From: an uncultured Bacteroidota bacterium
Lineage (GTDB): Bacteria > Bacteroidota > Bacteroidia > Chitinophagales > Chitinophagaceae
Length of the DNA: 64,000 nt
Assembly (NCBI GenBank): GCA_903882805.1
Contig: CAIRYK010000042.1
Coordinates: 186,001-250,000, forward strand
Direction: 5' to 3'
The translations under genes were made by a program, and so were the position numbers. This document shows positions 24,659 through 33,029 of the stretch, piece by piece; the stretch's first letter is position 1; every line of letters begins with the position of its first letter. The notes under the pieces were generated by a model. It was not told the origin of the DNA. It was given only the letters and a program-made list of their open reading frames with translations, and searched no databases.

Positions 24659-25918
24659 TTAATCGGATGGTTTTTTAAAGATAACCGAAGCATTATGACC
24701 GCCAAAACCAAAAGTATTGCTCAACGCTACATTTACTATACGCTTTTGCGCCTTGTGGAAGGTAAAATTAAGCCTTGGGTCGAACGCCGGATCATCGGTA
24801 AAATGATTAATTGTAGGCGGAATCATGTCGTGTACAGTAGCAAGTATGCTGGCAATAGCCTCTATTGCTCCGGCAGCACCTAAAAGGTGCCCGGTCATAG
24901 ATTTTGTAGAGCTGATATTTACATTATACGCATGTTCGCCAAATACGCGCTGAATGGCGGTAATCTCGCTTATGTCGCCCAGTGGCGTAGAGGTGCCGTG
25001 TACGTTGATATAATCAATGTCTTCCGGTTTCAACCCTGCATCTTCCAGTGCGTTTTTCATAACATTGAAAGCGCCCAGCCCTTGCGGATGTGGAGCCGTG
25101 AGATGGTAAGCATCGGCGCTGAGGCCTCCGCCAGCCACTTCGGCTATAATAGTTGCGCCGCGACGCTTAGCGTGTTCGTACTCTTCCAGCACCAGGGCTC
25201 CCGCTCCTTCGCCCAGTACAAAGCCTTCTCTGTGCAGGTCGAAAGGCCTGCTGGCTGTTGATGGGTCGTTGTTGCGCTCGCTGAGGGCTTTCATAGCGTT
25301 GAAACCGCCTATGCCCGCTTCTGTTACCACCGCCTCCGATCCGCCGCATACAATAGCGTCGGCCTTGCCTATGCGTATGTAGGTGAGCGCATCAATGATG
25401 GCATTGGTAGAAGAAGCGCATGCGCTTACTGTAGAAAAATTGGGACCACGGAAGCCATACTTCATAGAAATATGACCGGATGCAATATCCAGTATCAGCT
25501 TGGGTATGAAGAAAGGATTGAAACGCGGAGTACCATCGCCCGAATTGAAGTTTTTCATTTCTTCAATGAAGGTGATCATACCTCCTATTCCTGAACCCCA
25601 AATCACGCCTACTCTGTCTTGGTTAATACCTTCCTCTGTAAGCCGGGCCGAACGGACAGCTTCATCTGCTGCAACAAGAGCAATTTGAGAAAAACGGTCG
25701 AGCTTGCGAGCTTCTTTACGTTCAAAGAAATCTTCAGGATTGAAGTTTTTGAGCTCGCAGGCAAATTTCGTTTTGAACTTTGTTACATCAAATTGCTTAA
25801 TGAAATCGGCGCCCGATACTCCATTGACCAACCCATCCCAATATGCGGGTATGCTATTGCCTAATGGCGTTAGGGCGCCGAGGCCCGTAACGACAACTCG
25901 TTTTAACGCTAAGTTCAT
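24659..25918 (-). CDS. fabF: 3-oxoacyl-ACP synthase II (KAS II)
   Basis: 419 residues, full length. The thiolase-fold condensing enzyme carries the triad Cys167 (VSACASS), His307 (NVHGTSTPLGD) and His344 (KSMTGHLLGAAGA). The N-terminus (KRVVVTGLGALTPLGN) and the FGFGGHNASV end are typical. It elongates acyl-ACP with malonyl-ACP in fatty acid synthesis. The start is ATG 25918, 35 bases after acpP. The operon acpP-fabF-rnc is widespread, and the acpP promoter at 26218-26225 probably serves all three genes. Confidence 0.97.
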   Translation of the reverse strand: MNLALKRVVVTGLGALTPLGNSIPAYWDGLVNGVSGADFIKQFDVTKFKTKFACELKNFNPEDFFERKEARKLDRFSQIALVAADEAVRSARLTEEGINQDRVGVIWGSGIGGMITFIEEMKNFNSGDGTPRFNPFFIPKLILDIASGHISMKYGFRGPNFSTVSACASSTNAIIDALTYIRIGKADAIVCGGSEAVVTEAGIGGFNAMKALSERNNDPSTASRPFDLHREGFVLGEGAGALVLEEYEHAKRRGATIIAEVAGGGLSADAYHLTAPHPQGLGAFNVMKNALEDAGLKPEDIDYINVHGTSTPLGDISEITAIQRVFGEHAYNVNISSTKSMTGHLLGAAGAIEAIASILATVHDMIPPTINHFTDDPAFDPRLNFTFHKAQKRIVNVALSNTFGFGGHNASVIFKKPSD

Positions 25919-25953
25919 CGAACGATTTTCAGTTACTGTAATTGTTTACTAAA

Positions 25954-26190
25954 TTACTTTACGTGTTCTTCCAGGTAAGAAACAGCCTGACCCACTGTAG
26001 TAATGGTCTCAGCTTGTTCGTCGGGAATTGAGATATTGAATTCTTTTTCGAATTCCATGATCAGTTCTACGGTGTCTAATGAGTCAGCGCCCAGGTCGTT
26101 TGTAAAACTCGCCTCAGGAGTAACTTCTGATTCGTCAACACCCAATTTGTCCACGATAATTTTCTTAACGCGATTTGCAATTTCAGACAT
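25954..26190 (-). CDS. acpP: Acyl carrier protein
   Basis: 78 residues, acidic, with the phosphopantetheine site GADSLDT, Ser37. It carries growing acyl chains for FabF and the other Fab enzymes. The frame is open upstream to 26238, but ATG 26190 ([10 protein letters not shown]) gives the standard ACP length, and the upstream 16 residues would overlap the promoter at 26218-26225, so 26190 is clearly the start. Confidence 0.97.
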   Translation of the reverse strand: MSEIANRVKKIIVDKLGVDESEVTPEASFTNDLGADSLDTVELIMEFEKEFNISIPDEQAETITTVGQAVSYLEEHVK

Positions 26191-26217
26191 AGATAATGCG
26201 TTTAAATTTTTATGCTG

Positions 26218-26225
26218 CAAAAATA
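26218..26225 (-). promoter_or_regulatory. -7 promoter element of acpP-fabF-rnc
   Basis: On the minus strand TATTTTTG matches TAnnTTTG exactly, 27 bases before the acpP start. It rules out the longer acpP start at 26238. Confidence 0.6.
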
Positions 26226-26559
26226 TACTTTTTAGCATAACGGTAAAGGAATATTTTGCCCAGCCGAAAATATTTTAGTCGCATAGTTTCAGCCATGCTG
26301 TTCAAACTCAGTGGCCAATTAAACAAACAATTGATTATCAATGGCTTGTGTGTTTATTGTAACACTTATAAAACTAAAATCACCTTTCAGAATAAATCCT
26401 CAGGCGGGCTTTCCCCTTCTATTTTCGCCCATTTTTCGACCAAAAACAGAAAATTAATGCAAATTTCACAACACTTCTACGAAGCTACAACATAGCAAAT
26501 AATCGCAACTGCTATATTTTGTTAAAAAACAAAAAAAAACGACAAAAACGCAAAAACAA
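26226..26559. other. AT-rich intergenic region, no gene seen
   Basis: About 330 bases between acpP and the response regulator gene. The only long open frame (26256-26495, plus strand) has poor composition and no promoter. I see no terminator with a clear stem for the response regulator, although a T/A-rich run follows its stop. Confidence 0.5.
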
Positions 26560-26979
26560 TTACTTTTTCAATACCCTGGTCTGCGAATAAATTACGAGCC
26601 TAATCGTCTCTTTTGTTAGCGGTTTTACAAGGTAATGCTTTACATACTTGTTTTCTTTAGCCTTCTGTATATCTCGCTTATCTACCGACGACGACAATAT
26701 GTATATTTTCACTCTTTCCTTTACCCGTTCATCAAGGTCGGCAAACTTTTCCAAAAACTGCCAGCCATTCATGAGCGGCATATTTATATCCAGAAACAAT
26801 ATTGCATTCGACTCCTCATTGGGCTCACTGTATTCCGAAGCGATATAGTTAAAACCCTCCCTCGGATCGAGGAAAGTTTTTATTGCCGCGTCGTTCACCG
26901 TTTTTGTTATAGTAACCGTGCAGATGGTGTTGTTAAACACATCGTCGTCAATAATAATAAACCTCGTAGATGCTTCCAT
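26560..26979 (-). CDS. Single-domain response regulator
   Basis: 139 residues, a lone receiver domain without an output domain. Acidic pocket at DDD (11-13), phosphorylation site Asp64 in LFLDINMP, and conserved Lys119 in LVKPLT; the switch Ser/Thr position is ILSSS (94-98). Such CheY-like proteins pass phosphate on or act by binding a partner. It lies 166 bases downstream of the TPR histidine kinase gene on the same strand, so the kinase is a plausible partner, though this is only inferred from position. Confidence 0.88.
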   Translation of the reverse strand: MEASTRFIIIDDDVFNNTICTVTITKTVNDAAIKTFLDPREGFNYIASEYSEPNEESNAILFLDINMPLMNGWQFLEKFADLDERVKERVKIYILSSSVDKRDIQKAKENKYVKHYLVKPLTKETIRLVIYSQTRVLKK

Positions 26980-27145
26980 TGTGATATTCGTTTATTATAG
27001 GTCATTCAGATGCCAAAATAAAATACTGGCAACACCTGCAATTTCAATTGAAAAACTTATTTGACCGGAAACACCTGGAAAGTAGGTGATTCATAAGAAA
27101 AACAGGTTCGGAAAATTAGTGTTATTTTCTGTTATAATCAACATT

Positions 27146-29221
27146 TTAGCTGGTATAAATTGGCAGTTCTACAAAAAAAACACTGCCATGCCCTTCTTCA
27201 CTAGCCACCCATATCCGCCCATTGTGCTGACTAACGATCTGCCTGCATATTGATAGGCCCAGTCCGTAAGCTTTTTCGCCTGCCGTGCCGCGGCGTTTGG
27301 CTTGTGTAAAAGGTTCAAAAATTGCCGACCTTATTTCAGCAGGAATCCCTATGCCGGTGTCGTGCACTTCTATTATCGCTTTATCGCCAGCTACCCGCAC
27401 CCATACATCCACCACATCATTGTACTTACTGAATTTCAAGGCATTGGTCGCCAGATTGCTAATTATTCGCTCTATTTTATCTTTCACCACATATACATTT
27501 ACAGGTTGTGGGGCCGGGTGCACGCTAATTTTTTGCATTTTCCTCTCTGCCAAAAACGCAAGCATGTTTGTCGACCTTACCGCAAGTTCGTTTAAGTCGG
27601 TATTTTCTTTAAATTCTGTTTTATCTGGTTGCCCGTCGTTATACTCCATTAGCTCGTTTATAAGCATTAGCGAGCTTTGCGCCGCGTTTATTATCAGTTG
27701 CAGTTGATCCTTTTCCTCCGGCTGTTCTTGCTTGTCCAGCACATGGCTGCTTAGCATTACCACCCCGCTAATTGGGTTGCGCAGGTCGTGGGCTACAGTA
27801 TGCAGAATCCGGTCTTTGTCGCGCAAACTTTGCTGTAGTTGCTCGGCAGTAGCCAACAGTTGTTCTTTCTGATTGCTTATCTGCCGGTTTAGCTCGGTCA
27901 GCTCCTGCACATTTTTACGGCTGCGCTTGTAGTTGCCAAAAATCATGTACAGAATAACCAAAACAAGCACTGAAAAAGCTATGGTAACGCTCAACGATAG
28001 CCGTTTCACTTCGTTATCTTTTTTGAGCAGTTTTAAATCGTACTGAGTTTCCAACGAATTGAGTATCCCTACAAAGTCGCTCTCTTTAAATTTTTGCTCA
28101 TTCTGGTCCACCGAATCTTTTGTAGAAAAGTACTTATTCACATGTTCATCGGCAAGCGCATGGTCGCATACAGCAGAATAGTATTTGAAAAGCGCAAAAT
28201 GGCTGCGCATTTTTATTGTCAGGTCGGGCGTTCTCAGCAATTCAACAGCCAGCGTATCCAGGTGCTTTTTCGCCTCCTGCAGTTCGTTTAGTTTCAAGTG
28301 CAGGTTTATATATTCAAGCCTGGCCAGCATGGCATCGCGGTTTTCGTATCCGGGCCGGCTGTTTATGGCAATACTCCGTCCCAGCAACCATTTTGCAGTA
28401 TCATTCTTTGATTGCGCTATATACACTTTTGCCAAATTGCCCAAAACCACACCACGAGCCACCTCAACAAACCCACCCAGCGAATCGACCATTTGCGGCA
28501 AAGGATTGGCAAGAAAATCAAGCGCCTTATCGTAATACAAAGCTGCGCTGTCCAGTTGATTGAGCCGGGTATAGCACAGCGCTATATCGTTATAGAGTTC
28601 CTGTTGTCGGGCAAATGTGTGTGCGCACATGGCCAATTTAGAAGCTTCATCAAAAGATTCCTTAAAAAAGCCGAGCGCCTCCCTATATCGTTCTTGCTTG
28701 TACGATAGTATACCCAGATGGTGGTCCTGGTCGGCGGAAATTGCCGGGTCGTGGTTCTCGAAATTGGCTACCCTGCTTCGGGTATAAAAGCTAAATGCTT
28801 TTCGGAGGTCGTTTTGAGTATAATAAAAGTCGCCAAAATTATTGAGCAAACGCACATATTCAAGCGGCATTTGCTCGTTTAGCTTTAATACCTCCATGAT
28901 ATATAGAAGACTATCCGCATAAAAATTAGATGAGTCCATCTTATGCTCATAATAATAATAGTCGGCAACAAACTTCACCGCTTTGTACTTGGCAAGTAGC
29001 TTATTATCAAAAAACGGTTTTAATGATGAGTCAACATAACGTAGCGCCCGGGCTTTATGTCCGGATATATATAAACGATCGCCAGTTTTTACTATTGTAT
29101 CCAGCTCGGGATCAAAAAAACTGATTTGCTTTTTTTTGCAAGAAGTCGCCCCCAGTAATATACCTGTACAAAACAGGCAAGCAATTCTAAATAAAAATAA
29201 CTTAATCCCTGCATTAGTCAT
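27146..29221 (-). CDS. TPR-containing sensor histidine kinase, lipoprotein-like N-terminus
   Basis: 691 residues. An N-terminal signal ends in GATSC (lipobox-like, Cys28), followed by tetratricopeptide repeats (about 35-380; FSFYTRSRVANFENHD, GILSYKQERYREALGFF, YNDIALCYTRLNQLDSAALYYDKAL). A membrane span (about 395-420, LSLSVTIAFSVLVLVILYMIFG) and a coiled coil precede the HisKA domain with His478 (HTVAHDLRNPIS), then an HATPase domain (DTGIGIPAE, GLGLSICRQIV). Periplasmic TPRs probably sense a protein or peptide signal. ATG 29221 is preferred to an in-frame GTG at 29227. An exact -7 element lies 55 bases upstream. The response regulator is the next gene. Confidence 0.92.
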   Translation of the reverse strand: MTNAGIKLFLFRIACLFCTGILLGATSCKKKQISFFDPELDTIVKTGDRLYISGHKARALRYVDSSLKPFFDNKLLAKYKAVKFVADYYYYEHKMDSSNFYADSLLYIMEVLKLNEQMPLEYVRLLNNFGDFYYTQNDLRKAFSFYTRSRVANFENHDPAISADQDHHLGILSYKQERYREALGFFKESFDEASKLAMCAHTFARQQELYNDIALCYTRLNQLDSAALYYDKALDFLANPLPQMVDSLGGFVEVARGVVLGNLAKVYIAQSKNDTAKWLLGRSIAINSRPGYENRDAMLARLEYINLHLKLNELQEAKKHLDTLAVELLRTPDLTIKMRSHFALFKYYSAVCDHALADEHVNKYFSTKDSVDQNEQKFKESDFVGILNSLETQYDLKLLKKDNEVKRLSLSVTIAFSVLVLVILYMIFGNYKRSRKNVQELTELNRQISNQKEQLLATAEQLQQSLRDKDRILHTVAHDLRNPISGVVMLSSHVLDKQEQPEEKDQLQLIINAAQSSLMLINELMEYNDGQPDKTEFKENTDLNELAVRSTNMLAFLAERKMQKISVHPAPQPVNVYVVKDKIERIISNLATNALKFSKYNDVVDVWVRVAGDKAIIEVHDTGIGIPAEIRSAIFEPFTQAKRRGTAGEKAYGLGLSICRQIVSQHNGRIWVASEEGHGSVFFVELPIYTS

Positions 29222-29275
29222 AACCACACGTTATCTATTATCCCATCTCCACTTAAGGTGTCTAAATCCGCAATT

Positions 29276-29283
29276 CAAATGTA
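29276..29283 (-). promoter_or_regulatory. -7 promoter element before the TPR histidine kinase
   Basis: On the minus strand TACATTTG matches TAnnTTTG exactly, about 55 bases upstream of ATG 29221. Confidence 0.45.
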
Positions 29284-29547
29284 CATACTCTTATTGCATA
29301 GCAGTTAATTAATTGCAAATATCAATAGACAAAAACGGCAGGGACAAGAGCAAAATCCAGAGATCGAAACGCTTCAATTCAATTTCAGAAAACACCTCGA
29401 TGAGTATAATAAAATCATGCGCAATAAAACTAGCAAAACACAGAAGTACTATGTTTTACCCTACGCAGCGCGACTTGCTGTTAGCTATATGTGGATAGAT
29501 TATGGTAGTATATGCCGATTCTATTCTGTGGGCAACCATTAATCGCT
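29284..29547. other. Intergenic stretch between divergent kinase and trxA promoters
   Basis: About 260 bases between two -7 elements that point away from each other. It holds a 61-codon open frame (29313-29498) with a poor composition that I do not regard as a gene, and no clear structure. Confidence 0.4.
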
Positions 29548-29555
29548 TAACTTTG
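29548..29555 (+). promoter_or_regulatory. -7 promoter element before trxA
   Basis: TAACTTTG matches TAnnTTTG exactly, 37 bases before ATG 29592. The longer in-frame start at 29502 lies upstream of it and is therefore unlikely. Confidence 0.6.
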
Positions 29556-29591
29556 TTGTTCGTTTTAAAAAACCATAATAAACAAATAACA

Positions 29592-29915
29592 ATGGCAGCA
29601 GTATACACTGATTCAAATTTCGACGCAGAAGTTATCAAGGCAGACAAGTTATCCATAGTAGATTTCTGGGCGCCCTGGTGTGGTCCGTGCCTGGCGTTAG
29701 GCCCAACTATCGAGGCGCTCGCTAAAGAATATGACGGCAAGGTAAACGTTGGAAAAATGAACATCGACGACAACCCTGAAGTGTCTGTAAAGTATGGCAT
29801 CACCAGCATACCATGCGTGCTTTTTATTAAAGACGGCAAAGTAGTAGATAAGCAAGTAGGCGCTGCGCCCAAAAATGCTTATGACAAAAAAATACAGAAA
29901 ATACTGGCTTCGTAA
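29592..29915 (+). CDS. trxA: Thioredoxin
   Basis: 107 residues with the active site WAPWCGPC (Cys30 and Cys33), the cis-proline region TSIPCVLFIKDG (a cysteine directly follows the proline) and a C-terminal helix. It has no signal peptide when started at ATG 29592, so it is cytoplasmic and should reduce disulfides in enzymes such as ribonucleotide reductase. After the CGPC motif comes LALGP instead of the common KMIAP. It has its own promoter and is followed by a terminator. Confidence 0.93.
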   Translation: MAAVYTDSNFDAEVIKADKLSIVDFWAPWCGPCLALGPTIEALAKEYDGKVNVGKMNIDDNPEVSVKYGITSIPCVLFIKDGKVVDKQVGAAPKNAYDKKIQKILAS

Positions 29916-29943
29916 TAAGTCGTTTGTGTTATAAATAGGAAAG

Positions 29944-29971
29944 TGCACCCGCAACCCGGGCGCGTTTTTTT
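29944..29971 (+). terminator. Intrinsic terminator after trxA
   Basis: An 8-position stem (29944-29951 with 29957-29964; one wobble and one mismatch) is followed by seven T. It lies 29 bases after the trxA stop. Confidence 0.8.
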
Positions 29972-30043
29972 ATTTATAACCCATCTCTGCTATGCGCTAT
30001 ACAGCCTCGTAGTATTTTGCCTCCAATAAACTATTTTCGCGCC

Positions 30044-30676
30044 ATGATCGAAGGCATCAAACACATTATTTTCGACCTTGGCGGCGTATTGCTCAATATC
30101 GACTATTCGCTTACAGAACAGGCATTTGTAGCTGCAGGCATAACCAATTTCCCTCAACTCTACTCTCAACTCAACCAGTCATCGCTGTTCGACAAATGGG
30201 AGATGGGACAAATAGAAAGGGAAGAATTTATCGAGACCCTGCAAAAAGCATCGCCGGCAACACTGACCGAAGATAAGATTGTACATGCCTGGAATGCCAT
30301 GTTGCTCGACTTTCCGGTACGCCGCCTGCAATTACTGCAACAACTGCGCATGTATTACGACCTGCTGCTACTAAGCAATACCAACGAAATACACGAACAT
30401 GCCTTTAATGATATACTAATGCAAAGCCACGGCATGCCAAATATTGGCGTGTTTTTCGACAAAGTATATCTGTCGCACAGAGTGGGATTGAGAAAACCTA
30501 TGAGGGAGATTTTTGAACGCGTGCTGGATGACAATGGACTTAGAGCAGAACACACCCTGTTTATCGACGACAGCCCTCAACACATAGCTGGAGCCAGGGA
30601 ACTGGGTATACAAACTATTTACCTGGAGAAAGGTATGACCATAGAAAAAGATATTTTCAAAAACATAAAACGCTGA
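30044..30676 (+). CDS. HAD-superfamily hydrolase (YihX-like phosphatase)
   Basis: 210 residues from ATG 30044. Motif I is IIFDLGGVLLNID with nucleophile Asp11; motif II is LLLSNTNEIHE; motif III Lys is in RVGLRKPMREIF; motif IV is FIDDSPQHIAGARELG. The helical cap is of the HAD-IA type. YihX-like enzymes dephosphorylate sugar phosphates such as glucose-1-phosphate; the substrate here is unknown. The in-frame start at 30017 adds nine residues that do not fit the family start, and the FDLGGVL motif normally lies within about 12 residues of the N-terminus, so 30044 is preferred. It converges with the DUF4834 gene, whose stop is 5 bases away. Confidence 0.88.
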   Translation: MIEGIKHIIFDLGGVLLNIDYSLTEQAFVAAGITNFPQLYSQLNQSSLFDKWEMGQIEREEFIETLQKASPATLTEDKIVHAWNAMLLDFPVRRLQLLQQLRMYYDLLLLSNTNEIHEHAFNDILMQSHGMPNIGVFFDKVYLSHRVGLRKPMREIFERVLDDNGLRAEHTLFIDDSPQHIAGARELGIQTIYLEKGMTIEKDIFKNIKR

Positions 30677-30680
30677 GCGC

Positions 30681-30902
30681 TTATCTAACCTCTTCGTAAT
30701 CTATATAGTCGCCTTCTTTATTGCCTTTACTCCTTACCCGGTTGGCATTGGCCGATCTTTTTTCCATTTCTTTCATTTGTTCCTGCATTTGGCGCATGCG
30801 GTCGTCGGCGGTAGAAGCCATACGCAATATAGGAAGAATATATTTGGCCAAAGCGCGAAATAAGAACCCTATGATTAAAACAGTGATGATGAATTTGAAC
30901 AT
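30681..30902 (-). CDS. DUF4834-like small membrane protein
   Basis: 73 residues. One N-terminal membrane span (FKFIITVLIIGFLFRAL) is followed by a charged Met/Gln/Glu/Lys-rich helix (DRMRQMQEQMKEMEKR) and an acidic end (GDYIDYEEVR). This layout fits the Bacteroidota DUF4834 family, function unknown. I start it at ATG 30902, because the frame's earlier ATG (30911) overlaps an exact -7 element. This leaves a leader of only a few bases or none. Confidence 0.7.
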   Translation of the reverse strand: MFKFIITVLIIGFLFRALAKYILPILRMASTADDRMRQMQEQMKEMEKRSANANRVRSKGNKEGDYIDYEEVR

Positions 30903-30908
30903 AGCTGA

Positions 30909-30916
30909 CAAAGATA
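30909..30916 (-). promoter_or_regulatory. -7 promoter element before the DUF4834-like gene
   Basis: On the minus strand TATCTTTG matches TAnnTTTG exactly and ends only 6 bases before ATG 30902, implying a leaderless or nearly leaderless transcript. Confidence 0.5.
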
Positions 30917-30978
30917 GAACACTATGCGTTTTATAGCGCGTTAATGAAAATATAATTGCGTTGCGCTCACTATTTAAA

Positions 30979-31008
30979 TTGTGAGAAAAGAAAATAGTTG
31001 TATATTTG
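30979..31008 (+). promoter_or_regulatory. Promoter of rimP-nusA
   Basis: TTG at 30979-30981, a 19-base spacer and an exact -7 element TATATTTG at 31001-31008. The predicted start of transcription near 31012 gives a leader of about 50 bases that contains the hairpin at 31031-31058. Confidence 0.7.
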
Positions 31009-31030
31009 CTACGGATTTAAAAAAGAGAGA

Positions 31031-31058
31031 GGGGACACATGTTGTCCCCTTGTTTTTT
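31031..31058 (+). promoter_or_regulatory. Terminator-shaped hairpin in the rimP leader (candidate attenuator)
   Basis: GGGGACA (31031-31037) pairs with TGTCCCC (31043-31049) across a 5-base loop and is followed by TTGTTTTTT. It lies between the promoter and ATG 31063. As written it is an intrinsic terminator inside the leader of the operon that encodes NusA, a termination factor, so attenuation is a natural hypothesis. Confidence 0.6.
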
Positions 31059-31062
31059 AACT

Positions 31063-31521
31063 ATGGCCGAGATAACAGAAAAAATATACGCTATGCTGGA
31101 GCCCCTGTTGGAGGGTACAGACATTTTCATAGTAAGCATAAAAGTAAAGCCTACCAACAATATCAAGGTTTTTCTGGATGCCGACAGCGGTTTTTCTATA
31201 GAAAAATGTACATTTATAAACCGTAAATTGTATGCGCAGATAGAACTTGCAGAAATGTTTCCTGAAGGCGACTTTTCGCTCGAGGTATCTAGCCCCGGTA
31301 TAGACGAACCGTTATTATGGTTCAGACAATATCAGAAAAATATAGGCCGCACCGTATGCGTGACAGATAGTGAAGGCAAAGAAACAACCGGCGTAATGAA
31401 AGGCGCCACCGAAGAAAAAATAACGCTGGAAGTAAAACCTGCAAAACAGAAAGATGCGATTTTAACTGTTGAAATACCATTTTCAAACATCAAAAAAACA
31501 GTAGTTCAAATCATTTTTTAA
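31063..31521 (+). CDS. rimP: Ribosome maturation factor RimP
   Basis: 152 residues from ATG 31063. The N-terminal alpha/beta domain contains IKVKPTNNIKVFLDADSGFSIEKC and the conserved LEVSSPGIDEPL; the C-terminal SH3-like domain contains GRTVCVTDSEGKETTGVMKGA. RimP assists maturation of the 30S ribosomal subunit. The longer start at 31039 lies within the leader hairpin and is rejected. nusA follows after 40 bases, in the conserved rimP-nusA-infB order. Confidence 0.95.
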   Translation: MAEITEKIYAMLEPLLEGTDIFIVSIKVKPTNNIKVFLDADSGFSIEKCTFINRKLYAQIELAEMFPEGDFSLEVSSPGIDEPLLWFRQYQKNIGRTVCVTDSEGKETTGVMKGATEEKITLEVKPAKQKDAILTVEIPFSNIKKTVVQIIF

Positions 31522-31561
31522 TTAAGCATACCCGGTAAAACGGGAGCGAAAAAGAGAGCAT

Positions 31562-32809
31562 ATGGCAAGTATCAACCTCATTGACTCCTTTCAGGAGTTT
31601 AAAGACGCCGAAAACATTGACCGGCCTACCCTGATGAAGGTATTAGAAGACGTTTTTAAAACGTTGCTGCGCAAGAAGTATGTTACGGACGAAAACTTTG
31701 ACGTAATCGTAAACGACCAAACAGGCGACTTGGAGATATTTCGCAGAAGGGTAATTGTGGAAGATGGAATGGTTGAAGATGAAAACCTGCAGATACCACT
31801 TTCGATGGCTATAAAAATTGAGCCCGACTATAGTGTAGGCGAGGAAGTGTATGAAGAAGTAGACGTACGTAATTTTGGCCGCCGCGCAATACTTGCTGCA
31901 AAACAAACGCTTGCAGCCCGTATCGGCGACTTGAAGAAAAATAACCTGTTGAAAAAATACGCCGACAGAATAGGCGAAATTATTAGCGGAGAAGTATACC
32001 AGATCTGGAAAAAAGAAATATTACTGCTCGACGACGAAGGCAATGAGCTGATAATGCCTAAGAGCGAACAAATACCAACAGACTTCTTTAAAAAAGGCGA
32101 AACTGTGCGCGCAGTAGTAAGAAAAGTAGAAATGCGCAACAACTCGCCTATCATTATTTTGAGCCGCACAGCGCCTTCGTTTCTGGAAAAACTGCTGGAA
32201 ATTGAGGTGCCCGAAATTATGGACGGCCTGATAGTAATAAAGAAAATAGTTCGCGAACCCGGCGAACGCGCCAAAGTAGCCGTAGAAAGCTACGACGACC
32301 GTATAGACCCGGTAGGCGCTTGCGTAGGTATGAAGGGTAGCCGCATACATGGTATAGTACGCGAACTAAGAAACGAAAATATAGACATCATAAACTATAC
32401 CGCCAATTTGCAATTGCTGCTGCAACGCTCGCTTACACCGGCCCGCATCAACAAAATGGAACTCAATAACGACGACCATAGCGCTGATGTGTATCTGGAT
32501 CCAGATCAGGTGTCGCTGGCAATAGGCAAAAAAGGCGTAAACATTAAATTGGCGCAAGAACTGACCGGCTATAGCATAGACGTTTACAGAGATGTGAAAG
32601 AAGAAGTAGGCGAATATGATATTGACCTTGATGAATTTGCAGACGAAATTGAACCATGGATTATTGATGAATTCAAGCGTATAGGTTGCGATACCGGATT
32701 GAGCGTGCTGGCCCTATCAGCCGAAGAACTGGTAAGACGCACAGACCTTGAAGAAGAAACAGTGCGCGACGTAAGGAAAATACTGGAAGCTGAATTCAAC
32801 AATGAATAA
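31562..32809 (+). CDS. nusA: Transcription termination/antitermination factor NusA
   Basis: 415 residues: NusA N-terminal domain (about 1-130, binds RNA polymerase), S1 domain (about 135-205; GEIISGEVYQIWKKEILLL), and two KH domains with CVGMKGSRIHGIVREL and LAIGKKGVNIKLAQELTGYSIDV. The C-terminus is short and acidic (EADEI-type region, then LSALS..VRKILEAEF, one helical repeat), as in Bacteroidota. It modulates pausing, termination and antitermination of rRNA operons. It sits in the rimP-nusA-infB unit, and its own dosage could be controlled by the leader hairpin before rimP. Confidence 0.96.
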   Translation: MASINLIDSFQEFKDAENIDRPTLMKVLEDVFKTLLRKKYVTDENFDVIVNDQTGDLEIFRRRVIVEDGMVEDENLQIPLSMAIKIEPDYSVGEEVYEEVDVRNFGRRAILAAKQTLAARIGDLKKNNLLKKYADRIGEIISGEVYQIWKKEILLLDDEGNELIMPKSEQIPTDFFKKGETVRAVVRKVEMRNNSPIIILSRTAPSFLEKLLEIEVPEIMDGLIVIKKIVREPGERAKVAVESYDDRIDPVGACVGMKGSRIHGIVRELRNENIDIINYTANLQLLLQRSLTPARINKMELNNDDHSADVYLDPDQVSLAIGKKGVNIKLAQELTGYSIDVYRDVKEEVGEYDIDLDEFADEIEPWIIDEFKRIGCDTGLSVLALSAEELVRRTDLEEETVRDVRKILEAEFNNE

Positions 32810-32818
32810 TGGGGAAAA

Positions 32819-32846
32819 AACAGGTCGGATTACAGCTCGACCTGTT
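32819..32846 (+). terminator. Hairpin after nusA
   Basis: A 9-bp perfect stem (AACAGGTCG / CGACCTGTT) with a 10-base loop, 9 bases after the nusA stop. No T run follows directly, so it may only slow or partly stop transcription into infB. Confidence 0.5.
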
Positions 32847-32962
32847 AAGTTGGTAGGCTTTTTGTGGTAGATTATTTTAATAAACCATGGCGCCTACGTA
32901 TAATAGTATTTTGATTTAAACCAATGAAATACAAAACTCGGCCATATTTTGTAAAAATGGCG

Positions 32963-32970
32963 TATGTTTG
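32963..32970 (+). promoter_or_regulatory. -7 promoter element before infB
   Basis: TATGTTTG matches TAnnTTTG exactly, 59 bases before ATG 33030. It overlaps the upstream in-frame ATG at 32964, which argues for the later start of infB and for a separate infB promoter. Confidence 0.55.
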
Positions 32971-33029
32971 TGTACAGGGCTTGGGCTGAAGGGCGCCTTG
33001 GGCTAAAATTATCTGAAGTAAATAGAAGA

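Noticed and set aside
26191-26238. Upstream start of acpP giving 94 residues
   Set aside because: ACP is normally about 78 residues; the extension overlaps the promoter.
29313-29498. 61-codon open frame upstream of trxA
   Set aside because: Random-looking composition and located between two divergent promoters.
32964-33029. Upstream start of infB
   Set aside because: It overlaps an exact promoter -7 element and does not fit the IF-2 N-terminus.
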